DNA of 64,000 nt from Microcoleus sp. FACHB-68 (GTDB lineage: Bacteria; Cyanobacteriota; Cyanobacteriia; Cyanobacteriales; Oscillatoriaceae). The notes under the pieces are model-generated. The model worked only from the letters and a program-made list of their open reading frames with translations, made no database searches and was not told where the DNA came from. The DNA is taken from the NCBI RefSeq assembly GCF_014695715.1, contig NZ_JACJOT010000002.1, positions 1 to 64,000 of the forward strand, in the 5' to 3' direction. How positions within the stretch are numbered: the first letter of the stretch is position 1; every line of letters starts with the position of its first letter. A program made the translations under genes and the position numbers. Shown one piece after another: positions 39,101 to 50,199 of this stretch.

Positions 39101-42100
39101 TGCCAACTATTATGGCAGTCCTGGCAATCTGACGTTTAAGGCATGGGACACGACCATTGGAACCAATGGTGGCACAGCAGATACCACTGTTGCCGGTGGC
39201 AGTACGGCATTTAGCAGTAACACCACGACGGCAACCCTAACCGTTAATCCTATTAACGATGCACCTAGTTTCACTTTGCTGGCAGATCCCAACCAGGCGA
39301 TCGCAGCAGGATCAAGATCGCAGATAGTTGCCGGCTTTGCTAGTGGGTTTAATCCAGGCAATGCTTACGAGTCAACTCAGACTGTCAGCAGTTATATCAT
39401 CAGCAACGATAATAACGCGCTGTTCGCCGTGCAACCGGCTATCGATCCAGCAACCGGCAACCTCACATACACAGCGGTGGATAGCATTTCCACTCCCACC
39501 ACAGCAACGGTTACTGTGCAAGTCAGGGATAACGGCGGGACTGCCGGCGGTGGCGTCGATACCTCAACCCCTCAAATTTTTACCATCACTGTCAACCCGA
39601 TCACGGTTAGGATTACCGCAATTGATGCGAATGCCGCAGAAACCGGCAGCGACACCGGCACTTTCCGCATTTCTCGCGGGACAAGCACCGCCGGCAATTT
39701 AACTGTCAATTTTACCGTTGGGGGAACCAGTAGCGTTTCTGCCGATGACTACACCCTCAGTGTTGCCGGGATTGCAGTTGCCGGCACCTCCATTGTTATT
39801 CCCGACGGAGAGACATTTGTCGATGTCACCCTGACGGCAAATGATGACATCCACGCAGAGGCAAATGAGACGTTGCAACTCAATCTAGCAGCGGGAAATT
39901 ACGCGATTGGCACTCCTAGCGCCGGTGTCACCATTGCCGCGAATGACACCGTGGTGATTAACACCAATGACAGCGGGGAGGGTTCCTTGCGGCAAGCGCT
40001 GATTAATGCCAATAACTTTGCCGGCATCGATACGATTAGTTTCAACAACGTGTCGGGAACCATTACCCTCGCCTCTGCACTTCCACAAATTACTGAAAGT
40101 GTCAATATTCAGGGTGCCGGCGCGAATACTCTAACCGTTAGCGGTAACAATGCTGTGCGCGTGTTTGATATCACCACCGGCATCACGGCAAATATTGACG
40201 CCTTGCGGATTGCCGGAGGGAATGCCGGTGCGAACAACGGCGGTGGCATCAATAATGCCGGCACGCTGAATCTAACCCACAGCACCCTTTCTGGCAACGT
40301 AGCAAGCAACGGCGGTGGCATCAATAACACCGGCACGCTGAATCTCATCAACAGCACCCTTTCTGGTAACGCCGCAAATGCCGGTTTCGGCGGTGGCGTG
40401 TTAAACACCGGCACACTGAATGTCATTAACAGCACCGTTTCTGGCAACAGAGCAAGCACCGGCGGCGCATTTTACAACAACAGCACAGCCACACTCACTC
40501 TAGCCAGCAGTACCATTTCTGCCAATACAAGCGGCACCGGCACCGGCGGGATCTTTAACAACACAGGCGGGACGGTGACGGCAAAAAATACCATCATCAC
40601 CGGCAACACTTCTACTACAGGCAACCCTAACTTTACCGGCATCCTCACCTCTGAGGGTTATAACCTGATCGGCAACTTAAACGGCACGATTATAATCGGC
40701 AACACCACAGGCAATATCACGGGTATTGCTGCCAATATCAACCCCCTCGCAAATAACGGTGGCCCAACCCAAACTCGCGCATTGCGTTCCGACAGCCGCG
40801 CCATTAATGCCGGTGATCCCGCAGCCTCCCCCCTAACAACCGACCAGCGCGGCAATCCCCGCGTCAGGGGGGGCAGAATTGATATCGGTGCTTACGAGTC
40901 AGATTTCGCGCCAGAAATCGCTGTACTGGATGGAACAACCGATATCCCAGATGAGACAACAACAGCAGTCAGCTTCCCCAACACAACACCTGGGACACCC
41001 GTCACCAAAACTTTCACCATTACGAACACCGGCACCTATTTATTAAGTCTCAGCGGACTGACACTGCCGGCAGGCTTTAATTTAATAGGCGAACTCCCGG
41101 CTAGCATTGCCGTTGGCGGTTCCGCAACCTTGCAAGTGCAACTGAATGCCACAACTGCCGGCACCTATAGCGGCAATTTGCAATTTTCTACGACTGACGA
41201 CGATGAAAATCCCTTTAATTTCCCCATTACTGGTGTCGTCAACTCCCAGTTCGTAGCCAATCCCGACACACCTTTCACAGTGCCGGTTTTGTTAAGCAGT
41301 CGCCTAGATATTCCGGTAGCCACTTTACTTGCCAACGATACCAACACCAATGGTGGGCCTCTGACTATTGTTGAAGTCTTCAACGCCACCAATGGCACAG
41401 TTTCTCTTGATCCGGCTACTGAAATGATTACCTTCCGGGGAATTGATCCGGGTGCAGCAGCCTTTGACTATGCCGTGAGTGATGGCAACACCGGCACCGC
41501 CACAACAACCGTGAATCTAACGGTTACTAACCAAATAAACTTGAGTGGCATTGTATCCGGTACAGGGCTGCCGGTGGGAGCCAGTGGCTTTACCATTAAC
41601 GGAATTAACAATGGTGACTCCGCCGGCTTTTCAGTGAGTGGGGCCGGCGATGTCAATGGCGATGGTTTGGCCGACTTGATTGTGGGTGCGCCCCATACCA
41701 CTGCGGGGGTCACTCGCCGGGGACAATCTTACCTGGTGTTTGGCAAAATTGACACCCAGGCAGTCGAGTTAAATGCTTTGGGAACCGGCGGCTTTATTAT
41801 TAACGGGATTAACAATGGTGACACTGCCGGTTGGTCAGTTAGCGGTGCCGGTGATGTCAATGGCGATGGTTTGGCTGACTTAATTGTGGGTGCGCCCTAT
41901 GCTAGTGCTTCGAGGGGGCAATCTTATGTGGTGTTTGGCAAGCCTGACACCCAAGCAGTCGAGTTGAGCGCGTTAGGAACCGGCGGCTTTGCTATTAACG
42001 GGATTAATAATTCTGACGGTGCAGGTTGGTCAGTCAGTAGTGCCGGCGATGTCAATGGCGATGGTTTGGCTGACTTGATTGTGGGTGCGCCCGGTGCCCC

Positions 42101-43517
42101 TATGGGGCAATCTATCCCAGGACAATCTTACGTGGTGTTTGGCAAGGCTGACGCCCAAGCAGTCGAGTTAAATGCTTTGGGAACCGGCGGCTTTGCCATT
42201 AACGGGATTAACAATTTTGACCTTTCCGGTTTCTCAGTCAGTACAGCCGGCGATATCAATGGCGATGGTTTGGCCGACTTAATTGTGGGTGCGCCTAATG
42301 CTGAGGATGAGGGGCAATCTTACGTGGTGTTTGGCAAAGCTGACAACCAGACGGTAGATTTGAGCGCCTTAGGAACCGGCGGCTTTACCATTAATGGGAT
42401 TAACAATGGTGATCGTGCCGGTTGGTCAGTTAGTGGGGCCGGCGATGTCAATGGCGATGGTTTTGCTGACTTGATTGTGGGTGCCGACCTAGCCGAATCA
42501 CCCGATCCGGGATTGATGGAGGGGCAGGCTTATGTGGTGCTTGGCAAGGCTGATAATCAAACGGTGAATTTAAACAATTTGGGCACCAGCGGTTTTGCCA
42601 TTAGCGGGTTCTTCCCTGAGCGTTTCGGTTTCTCTGTTAGCGGGGCCGGCGATGTGAATGGGGATGGTTTGGCTGACCTAATTATCGGTGCGCCCGGTTC
42701 TGATCTGGGGACGAATCGCTTAGGGGAATCTTATGTGGTCTTTGGTAAGGCTGACGCCCAAGACGTGAATTTGAGCAGTACCGAAGGCGGTGGCTTTGCC
42801 ATTCATGGAATCGATAATGGTGACTTTAACATTAATGGTGACCGTTCCGGTTTCTCAGTCAGCGGGGCCGGCGATGTCAATGGCGATGGTTTTGCTGATT
42901 TAATTGTCGGTGCTCCCGATGTAGGAGGAACTGAACCAGGGCAATCTTACGTTATATTGGGTGGCGACTTCACCGGCGCTGTCACCCAACAAGGCACAAC
43001 GGGTGATGATCTGCTCACCGGCACTGCGAATCGTGAGGCGTTAGTGGGCGGACAAGGAAACGATATTCTCAGCGATGGGAATTTCACCGATATTCTGCTT
43101 TATGGGGGTGCCGGCAATGATCGCTTGAGGATTAGCAATGCCAATTTCCGCCGGCTGGATGGCGGGTTGGGAGTGGATACCCTAGAACTTAACGGTGCCG
43201 GTATCAATTTGGATTTAGCTGCCGGTGCTGCTGACAATACCAAAATTAATGCCATTGAGCGTATCGATTTAACCGGCAGCGGAAATAACACCCTGATCCT
43301 GAATCACGCATCGCTGCTGAATTTGGTGTCCGAAACGAGGGCAAGTGGCGGTTACAACCGATTAACCGTCGTTGGTGATGCCGGTGATGCGGTGAGTGCA
43401 AATCTCTCTGGATTTGGATTTACCCAAATGATCGGCGCAACAGACACCACTTACACCAAGGGCAACCTGCAATTGGTGGTACAAAATGATGTGACTCAGC
43501 TAGGGATTGTTTTTTAA
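36111..43517 (+). CDS. Giant RTX adhesin-like mosaic protein
   Basis: About 2,468 residues, without an N-terminal signal peptide, which fits type I secretion. Order of domains: Ca-binding RTX repeats (about 10-195, GNDTLLGG-type); a Pro/Thr/Glu/Ile linker (about 280-416); a cadherin-like and a He_PIG-type Ig domain; three near-identical 94-residue Ig-like repeats (about 610-890); further cadherin-like modules; a Calx-beta domain; a right-handed beta-helix with a [19 protein letters not shown] opening (about 1,280-1,600); an ASPM/choice-of-anchor-D-like domain; seven FG-GAP repeats of [17 protein letters not shown] type (about 1,820-2,290), enough for an integrin-alpha-like propeller; and C-terminal RTX-like repeats. 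Probably surface-attached or released, binding Ca2+ and carbohydrate or protein. No secretion genes are adjacent. Confidence 0.9.
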   Translation: MQALDGSFGDDLLQGSLEKDILRGLAGKDTVLGIEADDYANGNEGDDYLNGNHGNDTVRGGQANDTVRGGADADWAYGDLGDDTVYGDKGNDTLLGGCGDFANAENDGNDLLLGITGDDYLNGNAGDDWVAGNEGQDTVHGGQGNDTLHGGFDDDVLSGDRGNDRLFGDLGADTITGGSGNDSFVIGKRNDVPGFLSTGGAQIRDADWILDFEDGVDSIELIGGLTFDDLNIFSGTGEYAGHTIIQESITGQYLAILKGIESRLIDRNDFLPLTPAPIPTDETPVPQPTPEPTPTPIPTPIPTPIPTPEPTPIPTPIPTPIPTPEPTPEATPIPTPIPTPEPTPEPTPIPTPIPTPIPTPEPTPIPTPIPTPIPTPEPTPTPIPTPEPTPTPIPTPEPTPTPTPEPTPTPTPTPVNLPPTDITLAGNSVNENSLSGTVIGTLSTTDRDVEDKHTYVLLNDANGRFVIDGNQLQVANGASLDFEKEASHSISVQVTDNAGNTFEKGFSIAINNTNETPNVAYPLSDLTAIQDTFFSVILNENAFNDPDGDSLTYTAKLADGSPLPSWLSFDPATRTFSGTPTNSDVGQLSIQVTADDGNGGTVNNTFDLEVANVNDVPAFTSTAVTNAEEDSTYIYNISTTDPDTGDSLTIDATTLPSWLILTDNGDGTATLTGTPTNSEIGNHNVVLRVNDGTVDVEQNFTITVANVNDVPVFTSTAITAGTQDVAYSYNISTTDEDGNPLTINATTLPSWLTLTDNGDGTATLTGIPTNSEVGDHNVVLRVNDGTVDVEQNFTITVANVNDVPAFTSTPVTNVDEDSAYSYNISTTDPDPSDSLTIDATNLPSWLILTDNGDGTATLTGTPTNSEVGNHNIVLRINDGTVDVEQNFTIAVANVNDAPILIETPVSLTNIDEDSAINISDAVNIPAITSLISDADTGTVKGIAITAVDNTNGRWQYTTDGSIWNDLSPTTGTVVDISTAARLLSVEVATNRIRFIPDANYYGSPGNLTFKAWDTTIGTNGGTADTTVAGGSTAFSSNTTTATLTVNPINDAPSFTLLADPNQAIAAGSRSQIVAGFASGFNPGNAYESTQTVSSYIISNDNNALFAVQPAIDPATGNLTYTAVDSISTPTTATVTVQVRDNGGTAGGGVDTSTPQIFTITVNPITVRITAIDANAAETGSDTGTFRISRGTSTAGNLTVNFTVGGTSSVSADDYTLSVAGIAVAGTSIVIPDGETFVDVTLTANDDIHAEANETLQLNLAAGNYAIGTPSAGVTIAANDTVVINTNDSGEGSLRQALINANNFAGIDTISFNNVSGTITLASALPQITESVNIQGAGANTLTVSGNNAVRVFDITTGITANIDALRIAGGNAGANNGGGINNAGTLNLTHSTLSGNVASNGGGINNTGTLNLINSTLSGNAANAGFGGGVLNTGTLNVINSTVSGNRASTGGAFYNNSTATLTLASSTISANTSGTGTGGIFNNTGGTVTAKNTIITGNTSTTGNPNFTGILTSEGYNLIGNLNGTIIIGNTTGNITGIAANINPLANNGGPTQTRALRSDSRAINAGDPAASPLTTDQRGNPRVRGGRIDIGAYESDFAPEIAVLDGTTDIPDETTTAVSFPNTTPGTPVTKTFTITNTGTYLLSLSGLTLPAGFNLIGELPASIAVGGSATLQVQLNATTAGTYSGNLQFSTTDDDENPFNFPITGVVNSQFVANPDTPFTVPVLLSSRLDIPVATLLANDTNTNGGPLTIVEVFNATNGTVSLDPATEMITFRGIDPGAAAFDYAVSDGNTGTATTTVNLTVTNQINLSGIVSGTGLPVGASGFTINGINNGDSAGFSVSGAGDVNGDGLADLIVGAPHTTAGVTRRGQSYLVFGKIDTQAVELNALGTGGFIINGINNGDTAGWSVSGAGDVNGDGLADLIVGAPYASASRGQSYVVFGKPDTQAVELSALGTGGFAINGINNSDGAGWSVSSAGDVNGDGLADLIVGAPGAPMGQSIPGQSYVVFGKADAQAVELNALGTGGFAINGINNFDLSGFSVSTAGDINGDGLADLIVGAPNAEDEGQSYVVFGKADNQTVDLSALGTGGFTINGINNGDRAGWSVSGAGDVNGDGFADLIVGADLAESPDPGLMEGQAYVVLGKADNQTVNLNNLGTSGFAISGFFPERFGFSVSGAGDVNGDGLADLIIGAPGSDLGTNRLGESYVVFGKADAQDVNLSSTEGGGFAIHGIDNGDFNINGDRSGFSVSGAGDVNGDGFADLIVGAPDVGGTEPGQSYVILGGDFTGAVTQQGTTGDDLLTGTANREALVGGQGNDILSDGNFTDILLYGGAGNDRLRISNANFRRLDGGLGVDTLELNGAGINLDLAAGAADNTKINAIERIDLTGSGNNTLILNHASLLNLVSETRASGGYNRLTVVGDAGDAVSANLSGFGFTQMIGATDTTYTKGNLQLVVQNDVTQLGIVF
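36960..37355 (+). repeat. Pro-Thr codon minisatellite in RTX gene
   Basis: About 400 bases of near-perfect repetition of CCNACNCC-type codons, coding (T-P-x-P)n with x as Glu or Ile. Blocks such as CCGACACCGGAACCGACACC recur many times. The antisense frame stays open as Gly-Val repeats, which is an artefact. Such tracts expand and contract readily, changing the linker length in frame. Confidence 0.9.
37941..38783 (+). repeat. Three tandem 280-bp repeats in RTX gene
   Basis: Three direct units of 282, 279 and 282 bases start at 37941, 38223 and 38502, each opening GCCAATGTTAA-GATGTGCCGG and coding an Ig-like module with [19 protein letters not shown] fourth partial start at 38784 shows where the array ends. 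Nucleotide similarity stays high, so the units are recent or kept alike by gene conversion. Confidence 0.88.
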
Positions 43518-43535
43518 CCCACTGTTTCATCAAAA

Positions 43536-43581
43536 AGCGGTAGGGGCGACGCCAGGAAAGCCCCTGCCCATCTCTACCGCT
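43536..43581 (+). terminator. Hairpin after giant RTX gene
   Basis: AGCGGTAG at 43536-43543 pairs with CTACCGCT at 43574-43581, with an inner GGGGC/GCCCC pair, forming a long stem with internal loops. It starts 18 bases after the giant gene's stop, before pdhB. No long T-run follows, so termination is likely but not certain. Confidence 0.6.
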
Positions 43582-43646
43582 CTCATCCTCAAATTGCAAC
43601 CATAAGCGATTAAAATTAATGTTTGACCCATTAAATTCTCTATAAG

Positions 43647-44630
43647 ATGGCAGAGACGCTTTTCTTTAACGCCCTCCGGGAAGCCATTGACGAAGAAATG
43701 GCGCGTGACCCCTCGGTGTTTGTCCTCGGTGAAGACGTGGGTCACTATGGTGGCTCCTATAAAGTCACAAAAGACCTATACAAAAAATATGGCGATCTGC
43801 GGGTTTTAGATACGCCCATTGCGGAAAATAGCTTCACCGGCATGGCCGTGGGAGCCGCAATGAGTGGCCTGCGGCCTATTATTGAAGGCATGAACATGGG
43901 CTTTTTGCTGCTCGCCTTCAACCAAATTTCTAACAATGCCGGGATGTTGCGCTACACCTCCGGCGGCAACTTCAAAATCCCAATGGTGATTCGGGGTCCA
44001 GGAGGCGTTGGCCGGCAATTAGGCGCAGAACACTCCCAGCGACTCGAAGCTTATTTCCAAGCTGTTCCTGGACTCAAGATCGTCACCTGCTCGACTCCTT
44101 ATAATGCCAAGGGTCTGCTGAAATCAGCCATTCGCAACGACAATCCAGTTTTATTCTTTGAACACGTCCTCCTCTACAACCTCAAAGAAGACTTGCCGAC
44201 AGAGGAATATTTGCTGCCTCTCGACAAGGCAGAAGTCGTGCGTCAAGGCAAAGATGTCACCATCCTCACCTATTCCCGGATGCGTCACCATGTCATGCAA
44301 GCGGTGAAAAGTTTGGAAAAAGAAGGTTTAGATCCGGAAGTGATCGACCTAATTTCCCTCAAACCCCTTGACTTTGACACCATTGGTGCTTCCATCCGCA
44401 AAACCCATCGAGTGATTATTGTTGAAGAGTGCATGAAAACCGGCGGCATTGGCGCTGAATTAATTGCCTCAATCAGCGATCGCTTGTTTGATGAATTGGA
44501 TGCGCCGGTGTTGCGGTTATCTTCTCAAGATATTCCCACACCTTATAATGGCGCTCTGGAACGCCTGACAATCGTTCAACCAGAGCAAATCGTAGAAGCC
44601 GTACAAAAAATGGTGGGCTTGCGAGTCTAG
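43647..44630 (+). CDS. pdhB: Pyruvate dehydrogenase E1 component, beta subunit
   Basis: Beta subunit of the thiamine-diphosphate-dependent E1 enzyme that decarboxylates pyruvate for acetyl-CoA supply. Family motifs are [60 protein letters not shown], the [20 protein letters not shown] segment and the C-terminal [13 protein letters not shown]. Glu of the GED motif and the EHSQ histidine region are intact. The 327-residue length is normal for the cyanobacterial/plastid type. The alpha subunit is not adjacent, which is usual in cyanobacteria. The ATG at 43647 gives the standard [13 protein letters not shown] start. Confidence 0.96.
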   Translation: MAETLFFNALREAIDEEMARDPSVFVLGEDVGHYGGSYKVTKDLYKKYGDLRVLDTPIAENSFTGMAVGAAMSGLRPIIEGMNMGFLLLAFNQISNNAGMLRYTSGGNFKIPMVIRGPGGVGRQLGAEHSQRLEAYFQAVPGLKIVTCSTPYNAKGLLKSAIRNDNPVLFFEHVLLYNLKEDLPTEEYLLPLDKAEVVRQGKDVTILTYSRMRHHVMQAVKSLEKEGLDPEVIDLISLKPLDFDTIGASIRKTHRVIIVEECMKTGGIGAELIASISDRLFDELDAPVLRLSSQDIPTPYNGALERLTIVQPEQIVEAVQKMVGLRV

Positions 44631-44631
44631 T

Positions 44632-44698
44632 CAATTTTGGATTTTGGATTTTGGATTGAATCTCCAATCAAAAATCTAAAATCTAAAATCTAAAATTG
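44632..44698 (+). terminator. AAAATCT-periodic hairpin between pdhB and secD
   Basis: A left arm of TTTTGGA units (44632-44658) pairs with a right arm of TCTAAAA units (44665-44698). Where the arms differ, the + strand RNA can form G.U pairs, whereas the - strand RNA would have C-A mismatches, so the structure is better in the pdhB transcript. The right arm has one extra 7-base unit. It starts two bases after the pdhB stop and could terminate or attenuate read-through into secD. Confidence 0.62.
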
Positions 44699-44715
44699 TT
44701 GCAGCGGGTAAAAGT

Positions 44716-46146
44716 ATGCAAAAACAAACTTCATGGTTGGCTCTCATTTTAGTTCTGATAATTGGTGCCATTACGGTGCTTTATCGGGTGCCAATCCGTC
44801 TGGGCTTAGATTTACAAGGTGGGGCACAACTGACAATTCAGGTGAAAACCACTGACGAGATCAAAGAAATCACGCCTCAAATGTTAGAAGATGTTGAGAG
44901 CGTGGTGAGAAACCGGGTTGACGCACTCGGCGTTTCTGAACCTTTGGTGCAAACCGTGGGACAGGATCAAATTGTTGTGCAATTGCCAGGGGTGAATGAC
45001 CCCGAACAGGCAGAACGCGTTCTTGGTGGAACTGCTCAACTAGAGTTTCGCAGAGAAAACAATAATCAGGAATTGACCGCAGAATTGAATGTTAGACAGC
45101 AAGAGCTGCGGCAATTATTAACGAAACAGGTTGAGCTGGAGAACGGCGGAGATCAGGCGGCAATTGCCCAAAATCAAGCCGCGCTCACGCAAAAAAATGA
45201 GCAAATAAACGGGCTGTTCGATAAACTTTACGAACGCATTGGTTTAGGCGGCAAAAATCTCAAAGAAGCCTACGCTCAACCAGAGCAAAGCGGGAACAAC
45301 TGGAATGTTGGCATCAGCTTTGATCAGCCGGGAGGTGAGAAATTTGCTGAACTGACCAAAAATCTGGCCGGCACTGGACGCAGCATCGGCATTTTCCTCG
45401 ATGAACGATTAATTAGTGCTCCGGTTGTCGGGCCAGAATTTGCCCAAACCGGCATCACGGGCGGCAATGCGGTGATTACGGGACGCTTTACGGCAGAAGC
45501 CGCGAATGAACTAGCGGTGCAGTTGCGAGGCGGTTCATTGCCGGTGCCGGTGGAAATTGTCGAAAACCGCACAGTCGGTGCCACACTGGGACGCGATAGC
45601 ATTCAGCGCAGTATTTATGCCGGCGTTGGAGGTTTGCTGTTAGTGCTGATTTTCATGGGCGTATACTACCGGCTGCCCGGAGTCATTGCCGATATCGCCC
45701 TGATCATCTATTCTCTGCTAACCATTGCTAGCTTTGCCTTACTCGGCGTCACCTTAAGCTTGCCAGGGATTGCCGGTTTTATTCTCAGTATTGGCATGGC
45801 AGTTGATGCCAACGTCCTGATTTTTGAACGCACGCGAGAAGAATTGCGAGCCGGTAAAAGTTTGTACCGCTCCGTAGAATCGGGTTTCTACCGCGCTTTT
45901 TCCAGTATTTTAGATGGCAACGTCACAACGGTAATTGCCTGTGCCGCCCTGTTTTGGTTGGGAAGCGGTCTGGTGCGAGGCTTTGCTCTAACCCTCGGCT
46001 TAGGGGTGGTGGTGAGTATGTTTACCGCCCTCACTTGCAGTCGCACGCTGCTGTTTTTTGCCATCACCTTTCCGCAATTGCGGAAGCCACAATGGTTTTG
46101 TCCCAATCTGCCCATGTCATTGAAATCTAAGGCAGGGAGTGCATGA
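44716..46146 (+). CDS. secD: Protein translocase subunit SecD
   Basis: Accessory membrane subunit of the Sec translocon that, with SecF, uses the proton motive force to help pull proteins across the membrane. One N-terminal helix (about 7-25) is followed by the [15 protein letters not shown] motif and the periplasmic P1 domain (about 35-300), including [20 protein letters not shown] and [18 protein letters not shown] five-helix RND-like block follows, with [20 protein letters not shown], the conserved Asp-rich loop for proton coupling. The 476-residue length fits the short cyanobacterial form. It overlaps secF by four bases (ATGA), showing translational coupling. Confidence 0.96.
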   Translation: MQKQTSWLALILVLIIGAITVLYRVPIRLGLDLQGGAQLTIQVKTTDEIKEITPQMLEDVESVVRNRVDALGVSEPLVQTVGQDQIVVQLPGVNDPEQAERVLGGTAQLEFRRENNNQELTAELNVRQQELRQLLTKQVELENGGDQAAIAQNQAALTQKNEQINGLFDKLYERIGLGGKNLKEAYAQPEQSGNNWNVGISFDQPGGEKFAELTKNLAGTGRSIGIFLDERLISAPVVGPEFAQTGITGGNAVITGRFTAEAANELAVQLRGGSLPVPVEIVENRTVGATLGRDSIQRSIYAGVGGLLLVLIFMGVYYRLPGVIADIALIIYSLLTIASFALLGVTLSLPGIAGFILSIGMAVDANVLIFERTREELRAGKSLYRSVESGFYRAFSSILDGNVTTVIACAALFWLGSGLVRGFALTLGLGVVVSMFTALTCSRTLLFFAITFPQLRKPQWFCPNLPMSLKSKAGSA

Positions 46147-47168
46147 AACTCAACGTTATCAAACGCCGATCGCTTTGGTGGACAATTTCTGCCGCCATCA
46201 TTCTTAGCGGTCTGATCGCAATGGTCATCTCTTGGACTCGGCCAGACATCCGCGCCCCCCTTCGTCCTAGTCTGGATTTCGTCGGCGGGACGCGGTTGCA
46301 GTTTGAACTCGACTGTAGCAAACCCAATAATTGTGTTAGCCAAGCCGATCCTGCCCAGCCCCGCCGGCTCGATTCGGGCACCGTCCGGGAAGTCTTGACA
46401 CAGCAGGGTTTGGGCGGCAGTACGATCCAAATTTTGGATAAAGATCCAAAAGTAAAAGATCAGCAGGTAATCTCCATTCGGACAAAGGAATTGAAAGAGC
46501 AGGAGCGCAGTCAACTGCGAACCACTCTAGAGTCGAAAATCGGTGCCTTTGACCCTCAAGCCGTTAGGATCGACACCGTTGGCCCGACTTTGGGACGTCA
46601 GATTTTTTCTTCCGGCTTACTGGCGCTGCTGATTTCCTTCGCCGGCATCACGGTTTACCTCACTTTCCGATTCCAGTTTGACTACGCCTTTTTTGCCTTC
46701 GTGGCTTTGTTTCACGATGTTTTGGTCACTGTGGGCATTTTCTCAATTCTCGGCCTAGTGCTGGGTGTGGAAGTCGATAGCCTGTTCATCGTGGCGCTGC
46801 TGACGATTATCGGTTTCTCGGTCAATGATACTGTGGTGATTTACGACCGGGTGCGAGAGGTGATCAGTCTTCATCCCGATCAGCATATCAACCAAATTGT
46901 GGACGATGCCGTCAATCAAACACTCACACGGTCAATTAATACAACATTAACGACCCTGCTGACCCTGTTTTCCATCTTTCTGTTTGGTGGCGAAACGCTG
47001 AAATACTTTGCGCTTGCGTTAATTGTTGGCTTTATTGCCGGTGCTTATTCAAGTATCTTCATTGCAAGTTCCTTGCTTGCATGGTGGAGAGAACGCACGG
47101 GTAGAGCAATAGCAGGGCCGGCACCAGGGACAGAAGAACCTGAAATCTCTGCCAGCCCAGAGCGATAA
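46143..47168 (+). CDS. secF: Protein translocase subunit SecF
   Basis: Partner of SecD. One N-terminal helix ([20 protein letters not shown]) leads to a periplasmic domain with [18 protein letters not shown], then five helices with [20 protein letters not shown] and the conserved [11 protein letters not shown] loop equivalent to the SecD proton-coupling segment. The C-terminal [20 protein letters not shown] and a Pro/Glu-rich cytoplasmic tail complete it. The ATG at 46143 lies inside the secD stop. A short periplasmic insert (about residues 56-75) contains two Cys. Typical length (341). Confidence 0.95.
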   Translation: MKLNVIKRRSLWWTISAAIILSGLIAMVISWTRPDIRAPLRPSLDFVGGTRLQFELDCSKPNNCVSQADPAQPRRLDSGTVREVLTQQGLGGSTIQILDKDPKVKDQQVISIRTKELKEQERSQLRTTLESKIGAFDPQAVRIDTVGPTLGRQIFSSGLLALLISFAGITVYLTFRFQFDYAFFAFVALFHDVLVTVGIFSILGLVLGVEVDSLFIVALLTIIGFSVNDTVVIYDRVREVISLHPDQHINQIVDDAVNQTLTRSINTTLTTLLTLFSIFLFGGETLKYFALALIVGFIAGAYSSIFIASSLLAWWRERTGRAIAGPAPGTEEPEISASPER

Positions 47169-47238
47169 AAACGCCCCCACCGGCATCTAGACAGTCGATA
47201 AAGCGCATCTTCTTTTACCAGGCAATTTGCAATCTGCT

Positions 47239-47661
47239 ATGGCTTATCCAGAAGATCGACAAGATCGCGAGACGCCTGCTACGCCGGCAAATTCTGACTC
47301 AACATTTGAGTCTCAAGTGCAACGACTCCACCGGCTTACGGTTTATAGCCGGTGGCTGTTTGTGGGGTTGCTCTGGGCTAGCATAGGTAGTTTAAGCCTC
47401 TGGGCTTTACGCTCGGAAATTGCCTTGTGGCAGGCTCATTTTACCTGGACAGCAGTGCGCTACAGCTTGGCTTACAATCCCCTGCCAAATCTTGGCCTTG
47501 CAATTTGTATTGCGATGACAGTTTCTGTTCTCGTTTGGCAAAGCCGAAACATTCTCCTAGGAATGCCACACCAAGAACAAAAACGTCTTGAAGATCGAGT
47601 CTTGAACATTCGCCGGCAAGGGCAAACACATCCATTGTGGAAATGGATTTGCTGCCGGTAA
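47239..47661 (+). CDS. Small two-helix membrane protein of unknown function
   Basis: I do not recognise this family. The 140-residue product has a polar Asp/Arg/Thr-rich N-terminus, two hydrophobic segments (about residues 40-58 and 82-104) and a basic C-terminal tail with Cys-Cys near the end. A TTG at 47227 is open upstream, but the ATG at 47239 is chosen. It lies 70 bases after secF on the same strand, so it may belong to the pdhB-secD-secF transcript. Possibly a regulator or adaptor in the membrane; no function can be assigned. Confidence 0.6.
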   Translation: MAYPEDRQDRETPATPANSDSTFESQVQRLHRLTVYSRWLFVGLLWASIGSLSLWALRSEIALWQAHFTWTAVRYSLAYNPLPNLGLAICIAMTVSVLVWQSRNILLGMPHQEQKRLEDRVLNIRRQGQTHPLWKWICCR

Positions 47662-47727
47662 CCCCTAAATATCAAAGCCCCCGAAAAATCCCCCATCCCC
47701 CAATTCTCTATCACACAACAGCTAACC

Positions 47728-47766
47728 TATCTGTGTTTATCTGTGTGCATCTGTGGTTAAAAAATC
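47728..47766. repeat. Short ATCTGTG repeat element
   Basis: Three spaced ATCTGTG units (ATCTGTGTTTATCTGTGTGC, then ATCTGTGGTTAAAAAATC) match one end of the 27112-27261 element. It lies between two convergent genes and ends just inside the 3' end of the leftward Uma2 gene, so it may be a truncated copy or a terminator-like unit. Confidence 0.65.
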
Positions 47767-47772
47767 TTTTGC

Positions 47773-48360
47773 CTAAATCTCATCCACAGATTCAAACTCA
47801 ACATTATCATAAAGGTCTGAAAACGAAATTTGAAATTCTACAGAATTTAAACTTAGCATAGCCTCTTCACCTTGATATTCAGAAAGTATCCATTGATTAT
47901 TCTCATTCTTAAAAAACTGCTCAACCGACTTTTCTGATTGCTCAATTAAAAGATATTCCCTTAAACTTGGAATACTCCGATACAGTTTAAACTTTTCACC
48001 CCGATCATAATTTTTTGTAGATTCTGATAAAACTTCTGCAATTGCTATCGGGTTAGTAATCGTATCTCTGCGCCCCTCAGCAAACTCTAGGGCACCAGAA
48101 ACAATCATCACATCTGGATAAGTGTAGAGTCGCACTTGAGGTATCCATAAACGCATATCCGCCATGAATACCTCATAATTCTTTCTTTTAAAAGCAGAAT
48201 GAAGTGCCGCACTAAAGTTGAGTGCTATACGATTGTGATTCGGTAGTCCACCAGGCATAGGAAATATTTGACCGTTAAAATATTCACTTCTGGATTCAGC
48301 AGTCGTTTCTAACTCTAAATATTCTTCGGGGGAGTAGTAGCGCTGTTCCTTAGCTTGCAT
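47773..48360 (-). CDS. Uma2-family (DUF820) putative endonuclease
   Basis: Member of the Uma2/DUF820 family, restriction-endonuclease-like proteins hugely expanded in cyanobacteria; biological role not settled. It has [11 protein letters not shown] at the start, [13 protein letters not shown], the ALHSAF segment and the PD-(D/E)xK-like core: [11 protein letters not shown] (Asp) then [14 protein letters not shown] (Glu, then Lys). [13 protein letters not shown] near the C-terminus is typical. The 195-residue length is normal. No transposase or inverted repeat flanks it apart from the ATCTGTG element at its 3' end. A second, damaged family member is at 53371. Confidence 0.88.
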   Translation of the reverse strand: MQAKEQRYYSPEEYLELETTAESRSEYFNGQIFPMPGGLPNHNRIALNFSAALHSAFKRKNYEVFMADMRLWIPQVRLYTYPDVMIVSGALEFAEGRRDTITNPIAIAEVLSESTKNYDRGEKFKLYRSIPSLREYLLIEQSEKSVEQFFKNENNQWILSEYQGEEAMLSLNSVEFQISFSDLYDNVEFESVDEI

Positions 48361-48553
48361 AGTTCTTTCTCACGACACTCCACGCAAATGCTTTGTCCTC
48401 GCTTTCCTAGTTTAACGCTGTGGGGAAAAGCAAAGAACACTCGCACCGAGTCAGCCAAAATTAAAAAAATATTGCCAAATGTGACGGGAGAACCCCATTT
48501 GCCTGTAATCTTTGTAAAATCGCTGGTATCGGTTTCAAGGTGGGTCTGGGGTC

Positions 48554-50137
48554 ATGCAATCTCAAAATTTATCATCCATTGATCAGGCGGACAAGTTCCG
48601 GCAGCTTCAGACTGATTTACGCACTCGCTGGCAAACTGTGGATTTGTTTGACACCGGCGACTACGATATTTTAGTCGTCCCCTCTCTCAGCCTCGATCAA
48701 CGAGAAATGTTGAAGATTGAGGGGGTGCATCACTATGAAGAACGGCTGCTATTTTCTCTCATCCGCCTCCGCAACCCTTTTACTCGGCTGATTTACGTTA
48801 CATCCCAGCCGTTGCATCCCAGTGTCATCGATTACTATTTGCAGCTGTTACCGGGAATTCCGTTTTCTCACGCCCGCGATCGCTTGCTGTTATTCTCCAC
48901 CTACGATACTTCTCCCAAGCCACTGAGTGAGAAGATTTTAGAGCGTCCTCGGTTAATACAGCGCATTCGGCAGGCATTGGACTCAAAGAAATCTTACATG
49001 ATCTGCTATAACTCGACGCCCCTAGAGGAGGCGTTGTCTGTGCAGTTAAACATCCCTTTACTGGCGGCTGCGCCGGATTTGCTGTATTGGGGGACGAAAA
49101 GCGGCAGCCGGCAAATCTTTGCCGAATGTAATGTTCCCCTTCCCGCCGGCAGCCAATTGGTTCACACGGCTGACGATCTCGCAGAAGCAGCCGCTGAATT
49201 GTGGGCGAAAGAACCGCATTTGAAGCGGATGGTGATTAAGCTAAACGAAGGTTTTTCGGGAGAAGGCAACGCCTTGCTAGATTTGAAGCCGTTGCAGGAT
49301 GTCTCGCCGGCAAACCGAGTACAAGCGATTCGCGAACAGTTTTCCTCACTCCGCTTCCAAGCCGTTAATGAAACGTGGGAAAACTTTAGCAGTCGCATTC
49401 CCGAATTAGGGGCAATCGCAGAGGCGTTTATTGAAGGGGAAGAGAAGCGATCTCCCAGTGTGCAGGGACGCATTATGCCCAATGGCGAGGTCGAAATTCT
49501 TTCCACCCACGACCAAATTTTAGGCGGTCCCGATGGCCAGATTTTCTTGGGATGCCGGTTTCCTGCCGATGAGGTTTACCGGCTGCGCTTACAAGAATTA
49601 GGCGTGCGAGTGGGTCAAAATTTAGCTGAAAAAGGCGCTTTAGAGCGTTTTGGGGTTGATTTTATTGCAGTGCGTCAAGATAATGGCCAATGGGATCTGC
49701 AAGCAATTGAAATTAACTTGCGTAAGGGCGGGACAACCCATCCGTTTATGACGCTGAAGCTGCTAACGAATGGCCGGTATGAGCGATCTACGGGTTTATT
49801 TTACAGTCAGCAAGGGCGTCCAAAATTTTACACAGCTACTGACAATTTGCAAAAAGACCGATATCAAGGTTTATTGCCAAATGATTTGATGGATATTATC
49901 GCTCATAACCAATTGCATTTTGATAGCAGTACGGAGACGGGAACGGTTTTTCATTTAATGGGTTGCCTGTCTCAATTTGGCAAGTTGGGATTAACGAGTA
50001 TTGGTAATTCCCCGCAACAGGCTGAGGAAATTTACAATAAGGTTGTGAAGGCGCTGGATGAGGAAACGGGTTCTGCTGATGATGCCGGCTGGTTGTCGCC
50101 GCCTACCCATCCGATTAAATGGAATGGGCGGGGATAA
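48554..50137 (+). CDS. PGM1-like ATP-grasp peptide ligase
   Basis: Large ATP-grasp ligase of 527 residues. The N-terminal pre-ATP-grasp region (about 1-200) has VVPSLSLDQREMLKIEGVHH, the family start seen in relatives of the pheganomycin peptide ligase PGM1. The ATP-binding part includes VIKLNEGFSGEGNALLDL, the glycine-rich lid, and the metal-binding stretch QAIEINLRKGGTTHPF (Glu, Asn). The C-terminal part with GLTSIGNSPQQAEEIYNKVV matches the family's end. PGM1-type ligases join amino acids or peptides through acyl phosphates. It lies 62 bases before the DUF711 gene on the same strand. The start ATG is unambiguous. Substrates here are unknown. Confidence 0.8.
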   Translation: MQSQNLSSIDQADKFRQLQTDLRTRWQTVDLFDTGDYDILVVPSLSLDQREMLKIEGVHHYEERLLFSLIRLRNPFTRLIYVTSQPLHPSVIDYYLQLLPGIPFSHARDRLLLFSTYDTSPKPLSEKILERPRLIQRIRQALDSKKSYMICYNSTPLEEALSVQLNIPLLAAAPDLLYWGTKSGSRQIFAECNVPLPAGSQLVHTADDLAEAAAELWAKEPHLKRMVIKLNEGFSGEGNALLDLKPLQDVSPANRVQAIREQFSSLRFQAVNETWENFSSRIPELGAIAEAFIEGEEKRSPSVQGRIMPNGEVEILSTHDQILGGPDGQIFLGCRFPADEVYRLRLQELGVRVGQNLAEKGALERFGVDFIAVRQDNGQWDLQAIEINLRKGGTTHPFMTLKLLTNGRYERSTGLFYSQQGRPKFYTATDNLQKDRYQGLLPNDLMDIIAHNQLHFDSSTETGTVFHLMGCLSQFGKLGLTSIGNSPQQAEEIYNKVVKALDEETGSADDAGWLSPPTHPIKWNGRG

Positions 50138-50199
50138 GGGACGAGAGAGAAAGCAGTAAATGTAGGGAAAATTAAGGAGAGATTATCAAATGTAATTTT

